Shown here piece by piece: positions 24,700-37,379 of a stretch of DNA of 64,000 nt. Under the pieces are notes generated by a model, which was not told the DNA's origin, did not search any database, and saw nothing but the letters and a program-made list of their open reading frames with translations. Origin of the DNA: Linyphia triangularis (Eukaryota; Arthropoda; Arachnida; Araneae; Linyphiidae); contig OZ021727.1 in the NCBI GenBank assembly GCA_963978545.1, forward strand, positions 45,421,385-45,485,384. Reading direction: 5' to 3'. Position 1 is the first letter of the stretch, and each line of letters opens with the position of its first letter. The position numbers were made by a program, and so were the translations under genes.

Positions 24700-24865
24700 T
24701 TGGCGATTTGGCGGGAAAAAGCTATTTTTGCGTGTGACGTCAACGCTCAGATGATGAATTAGTCTAAAACCTGTTTTAGACGAGGTTTCCTCCTCGGATT
24801 TTCGATGGAATCTATGCGTAACTACGTCACGGTTTTTTTATGCGTTTTGGTCACGTGACTTTTGC
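24700..24865. promoter_or_regulatory. Dense cluster of palindromic factor-like sites
   Basis: In 160 bp: TTTGGCGGGAAA (24707-24718, E2F-like), TGACGTCA (24735-24742, full CRE), a perfect inverted repeat GTCTAAAAC-ct-GTTTTAGAC (24762-24781), CGAGG...CCTCG (24781-24796), TACGTCA (24823-24829) and GTCACGTGAC (24850-24859, palindromic E-box). Could be a promoter or enhancer, or part of a transposon end. No downstream gene is visible in either direction. Confidence 0.35.
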
Positions 24866-24869
24866 TTTG

Positions 24870-25859
24870 ATCTCAAACTCGATTATTGATTAATTGAAAG
24901 CATAAAGTTAAAAAATAATTGCACTGCTCAAATATATTCGTTGGATGACCCTAGAAAATACAAAAAATATTCATTTTCCTCACTTGTGCAAGTTCCTCAT
25001 TGCAAATTTTTATCATTCAGAAAGAAGAATAGTAATAGTACTTCAATTGCCGTCCTGTCAACGTTTGGATTATGTTCTGATATTCTCTTAAATAAAAATG
25101 AATGTCGTGGATAAATTTGAGCTTTTAGCCAATTTTTCTTTATATATAACATTCAAATCCAGTTAGTTCTAGTTCATATAGTGTCTAGTCGAAATTCGCG
25201 ATTGTCTGAAAATATTTCTATTGGCATAACATGGCGAGTTGAACTTGCAGGTTTTTGAATTTTATAGATCTATATGATGGCAGCCCTAAAAAAATCTTCT
25301 CTAATGAAGGCGAGACCTGTGTGCTGTGTCGATTGGTACTTGAGGGGATGTTCTCCAGATGTTTAAGTAAGAAGTTTCCACCTTCCCTGTTCAAACAGCT
25401 CATCTAAAACTCTGGTGATTTTTTTTTTTTTTTTGCAATGATCTGAAAAAAGCTTTATCTCAATTTGAAGGAAAGAAAGCATTTCTTTAAACGTCAATTC
25501 ATGGTATTTTTACTTGATTTGATCCACGTTATAAATAGGGCCTTTGAAAGCGAAGGTAAATATCTTCATGTAGTCAATTGGTTATTATTGACGTTAAATT
25601 TTACTTCCGGAATGCGAGACTGGAACATCAACACTTAAAAATATCAGAGAATTTTCTCTAAAATGTAGTTATTTGTATTAAAATCTGATTAATCGTATCT
25701 CTAATAATTTCATTTACGTATGCTTTTTTTTTTTTTTTTAATAATCTATTATGTGTCAAATCTATTCTATTTACAACTTTAAGGTACCATTATAAAGTCA
25801 TTTAAAATGAAAATAAAAAACTTTAATATTATTTTCATTTACTTTAACTAAATTTTGCT
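24870..25859. other. Spacer
   Basis: Mostly AT-rich; T-runs at about 25420 and 25726. No feature recognised. Confidence 0.35.
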
Positions 25860-25874
25860 TTTACTTGAACTTGA

Positions 25875-26057
25875 TTGGTTGGTTGGTTTGTACGCTCTAC
25901 GACCTATTTTTATGCACAGTGACGGCTAATCAGACCGGGACCTACAGCTTAACGTGGATTCCGAACCACAATGAACATCCATGCTTAACCCGGGATTCGA
26001 ACGTTGCACCGTTGGCAGGCGAAGCCAGAGCACTAACCACACAGCCATCAGATGTGC
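25875..26057 (-). mobile_element. tRNA-derived SINE with 15-bp target duplication
   Basis: 183 bp flanked by a perfect direct repeat TTTACTTGAACTTGA (25860-25874 and 26058-26072). Read on the minus strand it starts with a tRNA-like head, A-box TGTGTGGTTAGTGCTCTGG followed by B-box GTTCGAATCC (plus 25993-26002), then an unrelated body. It ends in a simple tail built from AACCAACC units. All the marks of LINE-mobilised retroposition are present. Confidence 0.88.
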
Positions 26058-26072
26058 TTTACTTGAACTTGA

Positions 26073-26469
26073 GAAAAAAAATATAGCTTGCACATGAAGC
26101 TATCTAACACAAGTTCTAATCTAGAAAATGTTCTTTCAAAAATGCATTTTAGTTGCAAATTTTTATAATTATAAAGTATATATTTTTTTTCATTCCAAAT
26201 AGCATGTTAAAATTGTTTCCTCGTCGAAATTATTTATATATTCTTATTTTATTTATTTCCTGTCACTTATCCGCTTTGAATCACAAATCATGCCTGAGTC
26301 GGATGATTGATTATGATTAATTGAAACATAAAATAAGCAGATATATATGGAAATGAATTAACACAATTAAAGATGCTCTATTTCAAAGCCGGTCTTTTTT
26401 TTCAATAAGTAAGTGGGCATTTAGAAAATCAATTGACTACATATATAGATTATGCATCATGAAGCAAGA
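26073..26469. other. AT-rich spacer
   Basis: No feature recognised. Confidence 0.35.
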
Positions 26470-27030
26470 TAAAATTCTAGTAAGGAAAATACATCAGCAA
26501 TAAAAGTAGTAATCTCTAGTCGTTACTGGAGATGAATTATATTCGGTGAACACAATAGTAGACTGCATATAGACCACCCAGACCGACCGCCTATCGTAAT
26601 AATGGTAATAGACTACAAGATTCGAACAACAGATTGTCTTACAGGCTACAATTTCAGTCTTTAATAATAGTCTTTTTCGTCGTTGCTTATGGCTTTTAAT
26701 TGGTATTGCTGCAACCGACTGTTCCGTAAAGTTTTGCACGGACCCAAAGCGTTGAGATTCAAGTTGGAGTATTAAAATTGACTGACATTAGATGCAGGCG
26801 GAGTAATTTTTATTGCCAAAAAAAATGACAGCTTCGGGTTTGTATTTATATTGCTATATGTGGTCTGGAATGACTGTCATTTTGTAGTGTTGCGTTTTGT
26901 TTTATTGTCGCGGTTATTCTGAGTTTATTATTGCGGACGTGATGCGTAATAGGCCTCGTCATGAAGGTTTTTAATACCTGACATATTTTTTTATTATGGT
27001 GTGTCATTGTTCTTTTACAGCTTCCGACGA
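26470..27030. other. GC-raised island with TTTATTG-type words
   Basis: Higher-complexity segment with TTTATTG at 26809-26815 and 26901-26907 and TTTATTATTG at 26924-26933, a word type bound by posterior Hox and Caudal homeodomains. No coding frame of note. Candidate regulatory DNA. Confidence 0.3.
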
Positions 27031-29450
27031 TCTTAAAAGTTTTCTTTTTTTTCCCCTTTATGGCCGTTTGTGCATTTACTTGTCTTTATTTTCTTTACAA
27101 AGATACAGCTTATGTGCACAATATTATTACAATGTTATCTTTGGTAATATGTTGCAATAAAATATGGTACGTTGTGTTTTATGTGGATTTTTTTAGGAGG
27201 ATAAGATTAAATTTATCTTAAAGCTAAATTAATCTCAATTAATTGTTGATTCAGATGAGTACTTAAGTTTAGTCTTTAATATCAACATTAGAAATCTCAG
27301 AATTAAAAAAAGGTGATCTCGACGAAACCAATATGGTTTTTATACTTCGTATCTAATTCAGTAATCAATCGCAATATTTCTTGAATGACAATGATTGATT
27401 TTTTTTAATTTAATGAGCAGCATAATCATACCTTATGAATACTTTAATAATTGTATCCGTCATATACTACTGCAGAGAAAATGTTCTTTGGGATTGATGT
27501 AAAAAATTCTTATTTACAGTGCAAAACTATAAATATAAACTTAATTTTTATACTACTATATTTTCAGAACAGTGTATTCTGTCATTAGATAGCTATTAGT
27601 TAATGAACATCCAATTACAAAATCAAAAAGGTTATGAAAACCTCTCATTCTCATAGTATATTGCAGTTTATATAATATAGTTAAGTATATATAACTATAC
27701 AGTTAACGAAATCTTAAATTCAAAGCATTTCAAAATAACCATTGAAACATAATTTGCCTTTTAGTTTTACTATTAAAAATGCTATTAATTTATATTTAGG
27801 TACATACAAAATAATAAGTATTTCCTAACTATGTAAATGGCATGGTTAGATGTAATGACATGGTTAGTAAAAAAGACTATTATAAATTAATTAATTAGTT
27901 TCAACATGAGACTATTTTCAAATCTAAAAACTAACACTTTTAATTTCTTTTATAGGGATTAAATGTAAAACAGCTACATTTGCTTTCTGTCACCTTATAT
28001 TCAAAATTAATCGACGTTAATACCTCATAACGAAAAACTAAGGATTTTCAAGAGAAATGCTTAAAGATGAAGCCATTGGAATGTGCCATAATTTTACAAT
28101 CAAACAGAAAATTACTCTCTAAGTCCAGTGAAAAGCCACGTTGTAAATCTATTTGTCTCATATAACATAGTTACCAGTAATGAATATTTTTTTAGACAAT
28201 ATTTTATTGAATTACATTAATCAATGATATCGTACCATATATTTTAAGTCTAATAAATTTGGGTAATACTTTTCTCTAGACGAAGGATAATGTTAAATTT
28301 TTGTTAGTAACATCCATCGTCAACTACTAGCTATTTTTCGCGTCTTGCCCTAGCTGAGTCCATTTATTTCAGAATGTCTATACAATGGATAAAAGCGATA
28401 TTAGCATCGACAAATTATGACATTAAGTAGCCTAATAAATCAGGAGATTGTTTTTGATGCAGGACAATGATATAAAGTGGATCATGTAAAGGTTATTAAT
28501 CTTTATCATTAACTAAGAACCAGTTCTGTGTCATACACTTCAAGTTGAAATAAAAGGCAATTTCATTGAGATAGATTACAATAGAAAAGGTCACTAACTA
28601 TTCTTGACAACATATTACCATACATTAGATTGTAAAAGGGCAATTTTTCACCATATATAAACTTGAATTGGAACTCAGTAAGCTTTATTTTGACAGCCTA
28701 CTTCCGAAACCAGCTTTCGTGACTGTAGGATAATTCATAGAAAAGAAAAAAAAGTATCTCGGCCGTGAATTTAAATTGTCGTTTAATTATAGATAGCGTA
28801 ATGCAAATACGAAGTTTACAATGACACTAACTACTACTTGCCAGTCACGAAACCGTATTTCAAATAGCTGCTATTGTACGAAACTGACTTTTTTCATTTT
28901 TGACATTTGTATTGATAGAGATAAGTGAGAGTTACGTTTGTGATTAGAAGTGTCCCATTACGACGCACTCAGCCACCGACAGCAGCTGGTTATTAAATGA
29001 GGCAATGTTCAACATCTTTCGCATTAATCAAGTTTATTATAATTTATACTCCACCATTTGACTCAAAGACTGCCGGATGCGTGACTCTGAGCAGGTTGAT
29101 TCCAGAAACATGGCACTGCGCAAAGGACTTGATGAATTAGTTCTTGTTCGACACTCTACTTATAAAGATAGTAATTGCACATCGATTTCAGAGTATCTAA
29201 AATTGGAGGCAAGGGGTGGAATAATTAAGAGAATGCATAATTCAAGAAACTTTAAAGAGAATCATGGATACTGACTCATCAAGTCATCGGTTATTTGTCG
29301 CAAATTAGGGAACGAACTGCATTGGCTGGCTAACAGTTGTGGATAAATATTGGTTTGAGACTTAATAATTGAAGCATTTATTTAACTAATGTATGTACTT
29401 TCAGCCATCCTCAAATGTTGAACCTATATGTAAATTTGCACTCACTACAA
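27031..29450. other. AT-rich gene desert
   Basis: No gene recognised. A 65-codon frame at 29077-29274 in a slightly GC-richer patch shows no domain. Confidence 0.35.
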
Positions 29451-29658
29451 TATAACTTTAATAGATCTAACCGAACCAATTTAAAAATAATTCTCTATCC
29501 ATTTTTACCTATCTAGATTATCAAAACAGCTACTTTTTGTTTTGGCATTGCAAGTTGTTGCCAAAACAAATAGTAGCTGTCCTGATTATCTGGATTGGTA
29601 AAGATGTCTCTAGAGAAAAAGTTATTTTTAAATTGGTTTGGTTAGATCTAAAGTTATA
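29451..29658. repeat. Long imperfect inverted repeat (fold-back element)
   Basis: Left arm 29451-29547 and right arm 29559-29658 are near-complementary for almost 100 bp around an 11-nt loop. The arms begin TATAACTTTA...GATCTAACC and end ACAGCTACT.TTTGTTTTGGCA. The whole can fold as one hairpin. Most likely a fold-back MITE with TA at each end; a long-hairpin small-RNA source is the alternative. No coding sequence. Confidence 0.85.
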
Positions 29659-30134
29659 AGCATATTTTATTTTGTCCTCTTTCTGAGATTTCTACTCTGC
29701 AACCATAAACATTGGAAGGAAATATCTTTACATGTCTTAATTAGCTTATGAAAACTTCTTTATCAAAATTTAGCTTTTTAGATTGGTGATAAGTGTGATA
29801 ATTGGTGATGAATGAATCAGTAAACGAAGATCTCTGTTTATATGCATTAAATATATTTAAGTTTGAATTAAATATATTTAAGTGAAAATAAGAATATTCT
29901 ACTCATTGTGTTGAATCAAAACCCCTTTCTGGATTTTTCATAAGGGCTCCAAATTCTGCAAGATGATATGAGGAGTTGAGGATACGAATGGCGAACTCAA
30001 CAAAAAGTGGTTGCCGGAAAAACGCATTTGAAAAAAGTATTCCATGTATAGATTTTCCCATGCTTCTTATCATTTTCTAATTATTTAAAGACGGAAAGAA
30101 GGGCGAACTCAACATGAAAAATATATTTGTAGAA

Positions 30135-30165
<31 letters not shown>

Positions 30166-30540
30166 CATTGATTGAATGTTGAGTTTGCCTTTAATATCCA
30201 CTACGCCCTATGTGATCAAACGTTTTTATGAATTTATATACTTTCAAGACTGATTTTAACACATTTAGAGCATAGTACAGCCAGTGAAATATTTGATACT
30301 CGTCATAAAATATTTTGAGTCATCGTCAACTATATTTTACAGTAATCCCTTGTTTGGAGTATTTTAAAGAATCAAAAGTCAGACTTGAATAACGAACAAT
30401 CTAGCTGGAACTTAAACAGGTTGCTTTAGTTGGAAAGATTTTTTTGAACCCCCATATTTATTTTTGAGATGATTATACAACAAAACAGTTAGATTATTAC
30501 ATAAAAATTTAAAAACTTATTTGAAATTTTCATCGTTGAG
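29659..30540. other. AT-rich spacer with 27-nt T-run
   Basis: A T-run lies at about 30139-30165. A short direct repeat of ATTAAATATATTTAAGT occurs at about 29845-29883. Nothing else recognised. Confidence 0.4.
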
Positions 30541-31270
30541 CGTTACGCTCTTTCAAAAATTTTCCACCCTTGTCTGAGCAGCTCCAGTAATCAATCCACT
30601 CCTTCCTGGCACCAAATACGATAGCAAAATCAGCGGCATTCGTCACAATTGCGGTATGGTTTTGTGCAACTCACATTTTCTTTCATCCCCGGTCAACAAC
30701 AAAAAGAAAAATCTCATTATACCAGGCGATGAAAGCGGTGATCATGCGACCTCACGTGTTAAACACTCTTCACGTTCTTGTGAGCGATTCAGTTACAATG
30801 AAACCAACTTTGTGCAATGGTTGTTCAGCCATGTCGCATTGTGGATGGCTGTTCAATGCTCAGAGAGCACAACAAAGGATCTCTCTGTGTTGCTCGGTTT
30901 GCGTGTTATACCATGCATGGCCGCCTTTTCGAATGGCCTCTCATATTGGCCACAAATGCGTGATGTTTTTAAACTGGCCGACATACAACGATTGGCAACA
31001 TTGTTGCCTTTAAACGATGCGTCCCCCAAACGGAATGAGATTACCCTTGGATTACTCCTGGTTCTGGATGTCCGGGTAAGCTTCGCTGTGGGCCTTTTTG
31101 TTGCAGTCGTGCCCCAAGGGGAATATAATAAGTGTGTATGAATAGGGATTACACGTTATTGCCGTGTTCGTAATCCAGGGACTGGATTACATGAGGTTCG
31201 CCCTTGCTGTTTCGCTTTATGCGGTTCCTTGTCACAAATGTTTGTGAGTCCTCAAGGGACTGGTTCGTGA
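30541..31270. other. Large GC-raised island with GGATTA cluster
   Basis: The longest GC-raised stretch of the desert. GGATTA or TAATCC occurs at 31049-31054, 31146-31151, 31171-31176 and 31184-31189, a word bound by K50 homeodomain proteins (Otx/Bicoid/Pitx). A frame stays open for about 188 codons (30578-31141) with a possible acceptor before it (CTGAGCAG, to 30581) and GTAAGC at about 31075. Its translation matches nothing I know and two frames are open in parallel, so regulatory DNA is the preferred reading over an exon. Confidence 0.35.
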
Positions 31271-33139
31271 ATAGTTGGTAGAATAAGCATAATATATGTT
31301 TTTAAATTTTTCATTTAAAAGTTTTTATATGCAAACATATTTTTTTAATAAATTTTCGAACAATCTTACGAAATCATTTAAATATGTGGCAGCTTTTGTC
31401 AATAACTATTTTATGAATGCTTGCATAAAATAAATCAATTCAATAAGAGCTAATTAAATGAAATCGAGTTACATGAGCTAAGAATTAAGTGTTGATAGCC
31501 AGTTAGAAGAAAAGGACCCATAGGTAAAAAAAATCTGAATATATATAGTATTTAAATTCTTGAGGGCCTGTTTTGTTTGCACAAGTGGACGACTTCAAAA
31601 GCCTGAAATCGTTTTTAAGTATGAGGGATAGCTATTACGTAATAATACAACTTCAGATTCGTAATACAAACATAGTTAATATGGTCTTTTATTGTGAACT
31701 GTTTCAGATGGTTTGGTCAAATTTTATATGTATCATAAATGTAACTACTATTTCAATTCTCCTCCCCCCCCCCTCCCATCCCCAATTTCTTTTTAAAAAT
31801 GTGGGCCCATTGTATCAAAATTGCAATTTCAAGAATGGTCATTTTATTACTTAAAAGTAAACAACAAATTTCCATAATTTGAGAGAGAAAAAAACTATTC
31901 TAATTTTTATTTATTTTTCAAAGAGGCTTATTTGCACGCAATTAGTGCATGTTCTAAACACAAACCTCGTTTAATAGGAGCAAATATTTCATTCAGTTTT
32001 AAATTAACCTTATTGATATCTACAGATTAATACTAAGATTTTATTTTTTTTTTATTTTTTTTTAAAAACCTAGTTTAGACTAAATATATATATATATAAA
32101 AGGTAAATCAGTGTTTTTGCCCTTAAGTTAAAACAAACAAAACAACACACAATAATCATAAATCTTACTGATACGAACAAAGAGTAACTTCCTTATAGCT
32201 GTGGAATTATTCATTTGACTTTTAAGCTTTTCCTTATTACTCAAACAAAATTTCGAGACAGTTAAAAGAGCTACTTCTGATAAAAAATGCAATGATGTTA
32301 ATTTCCGAAAATGAAAAGCAGTCCAATATTAATTTTTAGCAAAAACATAAAAGTATAGGAATCTTAATATTTAACTACACAAATAAAAGAAATGTCCTAC
32401 ACCTATAAATGAAAGGCCAACATATTTCGATTATTAGTATTATTTATACGAAATAATTCATGATTGGACTAAAATGTAATGATACACTTAGGTATTTTAA
32501 TTCATTATATTCTCAAACATAAAAGTGCTTTGTTTTATCAATTTTGAATAAATCATGGATCACAAGCCCTCATTTCCAATCTAGTATAATATAAATATTA
32601 AATTAATTAAGAGAGATAATACATACTATTTCGATAAGAAGTATAATCTAATTCTATATAATTGCTTCAAACATTTTCCTTATAGACTTAAAAATTATTT
32701 AAAACACATTTTATAGAAAGCTTTCGATCTACAAATACCAACTTTCCGCTATTACAGCGAAAAAGAACTTCTAACTTATTAATAAAAAGCAAACCAATAT
32801 TTTATTTTTTAGGATAATACTTTTGTCTAACAGGCCAAGAAATAATTTTCAGAGGTATTAAGCAAGTTGTGATACTTCAAGATAGCAATTCACTAACAAT
32901 TGACAAAGTATAGTGAAATTTCCCATATTCAGGGGAAAATTAAGAATAGCATTTCTGGAAACCCATTTTCGACTGTCAATGCTTTTAAATTGTTTGACTG
33001 GAAAAAAAAGAAGGGAAAAAAAAAGATGCTGCAATGGACTGTGTAAAAAAAATTGTGGTTGGATGGCTTTTAAATTGCCATTTATCACAAAATGTTGGCT
33101 AATTCAATTGATTTCTAGAAACAAGTAATTGATATAAAT
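31271..33139. other. AT-rich gene desert
   Basis: A C-rich patch at about 31764-31782; otherwise AT-rich with no recognised feature. Confidence 0.35.
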
Positions 33140-33720
33140 GACCATTTTCCTTTGAAACCTCCACCTGAAAGTTCTCTAAATTGTTAGTTACACAGTTCAA
33201 GACATTATTCCTCCGGCAACAAAAGTTATTGAGTAGTGAAATAGATCGGCCAAGAACTCCCATGTTCTTCTGAGAAAGGACAAGAAAAGCTGTTCTCGAA
33301 ATCCATTCCTTGATGGAGCAAGGTTGTAAAAACCTGACATTAGCAAAGTGTGAAGGAACACTGGACCGCACCGTTGACAGACTATGAGCAGATCTAAATC
33401 CTGGAAATTGAAGGTTTTTATGACAGCAAATCAGCGCTATCTTTCACATGTTTTGCATCGCTGGGGGGCGAAAAGCTTAGATTTGAAAGATTTGCCTGGC
33501 AGTGTATATGCAAACCCTGTGATTTTCTGTCAACAGAGCTGTTGTACTTCTGGAAGTTTATTGGGGTCTGATTTAACGGGTTTTCGCAGAATCGGGGTTC
33601 GCTTTTATTCTCTTTCCCAGAATTTACGGCGATATTGTGATTACGTTAAAGAACTTTTATGGTTATAGGAAGCCAGAGAAGATGTTACGGTTGAAAGGTG
33701 ATGACTATTTGGTCTGCAAA
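33140..33720. other. GC-raised island, possible regulatory element
   Basis: Unique-looking sequence with TTGACAG and ATGACAG (TALE-type TGACAG cores, about 33374 and 33420) and a near-palindrome AACAGAGCTGTT (about 33532). The 94-codon frame at 33384-33668 has no recognised domain. Confidence 0.25.
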
Positions 33721-34367
33721 TGTGATTTTCGGAAAGAATCGTTCTTTTATTTTCTAGTGGTAACCTGTGGTGTCTGCTTTATTCTATTCAGCACTAGAAT
33801 TACTAAAGAGTGTTGAGTTAGAACTTTCAATATTTTTTGTGTAATGAATGCATGAGTGAAATTTGTATACATATTGAAGATGAAGTCCATCAACTTTGTG
33901 AAAAGTTGGTTTTCTTTCAAATAAGTTTACTTATTCAATTCGTAAGCCATATAATTTATTTTGTATTATAAAACAACTTAACAGCTAGTAGTATTAAAAA
34001 ACAGCTAGTAAAGGAAGATCATATAAATATTTTTCAAAGAGAACCACCTTAAATGTCTGTAGGACATAATCATTTGGAAGTGTTTCTTAGATGATTGATC
34101 TAAAATGACTTTTAGTCAATATACTAAAATATTTTATCTACAACACATATGTTTCTTAAAAACATTCGAAGCAACATAAATTTTCTTTAACAACAGTTCC
34201 ACGATAGAAAATTTACACTTGGAGTACTTATTTTCAAGAAAGCACCTATAACTTTTCTATCTTAAGAACATGAGGCTCAATAAAACAGGAATTGTAAACT
34301 TAAATATACAGATATATCCCCACTGTTCACTTTGTACTTCATTTTGTTGTGTTGTTTCATTTATCGT
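33721..34367. other. AT-rich spacer
   Basis: Nothing recognised. Confidence 0.35.
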
Positions 34368-34603
34368 TCAAACCAGAGATTTCTTTTCAGCAGGGGATAT
34401 GAAATTAAAAGTCAACAAATCATAACAATCCTTTGTTATTAATGTCGAATGCTTTTTGGTAAACAAGATAACATGTATTTTTTTCTACGCATGTTTAGAA
34501 ATTTGAAAGCATTATAAATAAATTTATAATTTTAAACAAAAAACAAGAGTTATAATAGCAAAAAGAAAAAATTTCGATAGGGGATATATCCCCATATCCC
34601 TCC
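34368..34603. mobile_element. MITE-like element, copy 2
   Basis: Same family as 21192-21394. Shared blocks are AACCAGA.ATTT then AGGGGATATGAAATT at the left, AAGATA.CA..TATTTTTT.CTACG in the middle, and ATCCCCATATCCCTCC at the right. The terminal inverted repeats are eroded, so this copy is older. Confidence 0.6.
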
Positions 34604-35351
34604 ATATCTCTATTTATCTCTTTGATGTGGTTGTAATAAATCTAGGGTATACAGTAACGATATTTGAAAAACACAAATAGTTACTTAAATTTTTCACACC
34701 AGAGTGCTTATTGGTGACATTCATTTTCCCATAAAGATGAATGATGTGAAAATAAAAATGATAAGTAACAATAAAAAGTAACAATTGATATTACCTATAA
34801 TTGAAGAGAATCACCAAAGCGTAATTGTATGTAATGCCCTGTAATTATGAACAATTACCAAATGATAAAATTAGAAGGAAGACACATGAAATGAAGATGT
34901 GAATCAAACGAAATAATACTTCGTGAGATAATACGCATTTACATGAGCTTATATTGTAAATATTTCTCGCAAAATTTCATTGTAGCTTCGAATTCATTAA
35001 TATTATGAATATGCTTTTAAGTGAATTAAATTGAGAAAACGTATTGTGAAAAGCAAAATCTTAATTTCTTCACAAAATCATGTTTACTTGTAAAAGTGAA
35101 AGGATGTTCTTTTATCGCTAATCTTTTTAGAACCGTGTATAATTTTCAATTATACAAGTTTTTGTTTTTAACATTAAAGAAATGCGGCAATTTTTGCGCT
35201 GTTTTAAAAACATATTCAAGTAAATTTCTTTAAAAACATTCTGTTACTTTTCTTATAATATAAAAACTGTTGTACATTCTTTACAGTCCGTTTCAGTCTA
35301 TGGTTAAAACATTCTTGTTCTTTTAGAAGTTTTGTGAAAAATAACTATAAA
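34604..35351. other. AT-rich spacer
   Basis: Nothing recognised. Confidence 0.35.
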
Positions 35352-35688
35352 TTCAAGTTACATGAAATAAAATATAATACATATATATATTACATTACGT
35401 TATTATTACGTTTCTGCAGATTACTAAATGAGAGTAACTAAAACACAATCTGTTGAAATTTTATTAGCTCATTGAGTCTTCTCCAAACATGATTTAAATA
35501 TACCTATAATACTGTTATATTCAAGTTACATGAAATAAAATATTATACATATATATATTACATTTCGTTATTATTACGTATCTGCAGATTACTAAATGAG
35601 AGTAACTAAAACACAATCTGTTGAAATTTTATTAGCTCATTGAGTCTTCTCCAAACATGATTTAAATATACCTATAATGCTGTTATAT
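35352..35688. repeat. Tandem duplication, two units of 168 bp
   Basis: Units 35352-35519 and 35520-35688 both begin TTCAAGTTACATGAAATAAA and run to CCTATAAT.CTGTTATATT with only about four differences by eye. They are head to tail with no spacer; the similarity suggests a very recent event. Confidence 0.95.
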
Positions 35689-37379
35689 TTATTAACACAT
35701 CTTTTATTTAAGGTTTCATATTTAATTTAATCGCAAATTTGTAAAAAAAAAAAAAAAAAATTAACCTATTGTCGAAGCATTTGAAATTAAAACTTTAACA
35801 GCTTTCTAATTTTACGTTAAAAACTTTTGCTACAAAAGATACATATGTTTAGGAAAAAGTTAAAAAAAAAGAAAAAAAGAAATGGTTATTTTTAATAACA
35901 ACCATCCATTATTAACTATGAAACTAGTATATTTGGTAAAATATGCATATTTATCACATTTAGCAGTAAATATTAACAATTACCAAAGAAGATTGCTAAT
36001 TAAGGATAATTAAGTATAATTCATTAAAACATCAACCGTAACGTTTTTTTTTTTTTTTTTTTTTTCATACAATGAAAATTGTATGAAATTACATACATTA
36101 ACAAATTAATTAACAATGAAATTTACTCGAAGTAGACTTTTTTTAGTCATAATAATTCTTACTTTTAACATACATTTCTTATTTATTACATTAAATAAAT
36201 TGCTTTACAACAAATACCTAAGGGGACTAAAAATTACAAATAAATTACATTATGATTTCAATTAATATCCATTATTATTATTTTTTTATATATAAATGCG
36301 TAGTAAACTATTAAATTGCTGTAGCTTCGATTGTAATTATTAATAAAGGATTTTAAATTGTAAAATATTAAATTTAACGGCTTTATATGGTTAGTATTAA
36401 AAAGTATCAGTCTATTAATTATAACAGATTAATCGCATTGATGTGACTTATATACCGAGTTTATTTTTTACAATATTCACCCATTTTTCAACTGGATCTT
36501 ACATTATGTTTATAAACCCTACCATTAATACTATTTTGCCACATAGAATAGAATAATAAACGCAATGGCACAACTAACATGCAAAGTCAACATAAAGGTT
36601 TTCATATCCAGCAATTTCTATAAGGTATGACATTTGTTTTATGGACACTTAGATTGTAACTACCATGCAATAATGTTGGAAAAAGCGCATGGAAAGAAAC
36701 TTATTTTATCTGCAGTGATATTTGCAGTTTTTACAGGTTTGCTTTATAGTTACAACAATTTTATTGCTCAAGTTTATACATTTATTTATTGTTTTTTATT
36801 TTAGAGATACACCTCATAACAATCGCAGTGAAAAGAGATGGGAGCATTACAGATTTAATTCAGTATATATATCCGAGCTGATAATATTTGTAAATAATGT
36901 TCATTTCATGAAAAAAGGATTTAAGGTTAAAATTGAAATATCATAAGTGATGAAAGACATCAAATGATAAGACAATAAATGATGACGCAAAGATACATTT
37001 AAAATACTTTGTCCAACAAAATAATACAAAATACATATCCATACTGATCTCGTATTTTTAATAAGTACTTTTTTTTCTTCCAAGAGCACTATAATTTTTT
37101 AGAAGATATATTAGTTTTAAATCATCAAAATGTTTAGGATTTTTCAAACTCGAAGCAAATTTCTAAACACCTACTAAAAAAATATATCTTGGTATCAAAA
37201 TACCTTTCAGAAATTCATCTACTTAAAAAGCTAACCATAAGGGGTAACACAACTATATATATACGTAGTAAAATAAGAAATTTTACAACAAAAGTCTTCA
37301 ACCTTCAATTTTTATATAAAATAATACTTCCTACACTTAACCTTATATTTTCTTAAGCCCAAACCTGGATTTTTTCGAA
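35689..37379. other. AT-rich gene desert
   Basis: Contains a T-run at about 36043-36066. No gene or element recognised. Confidence 0.35.
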
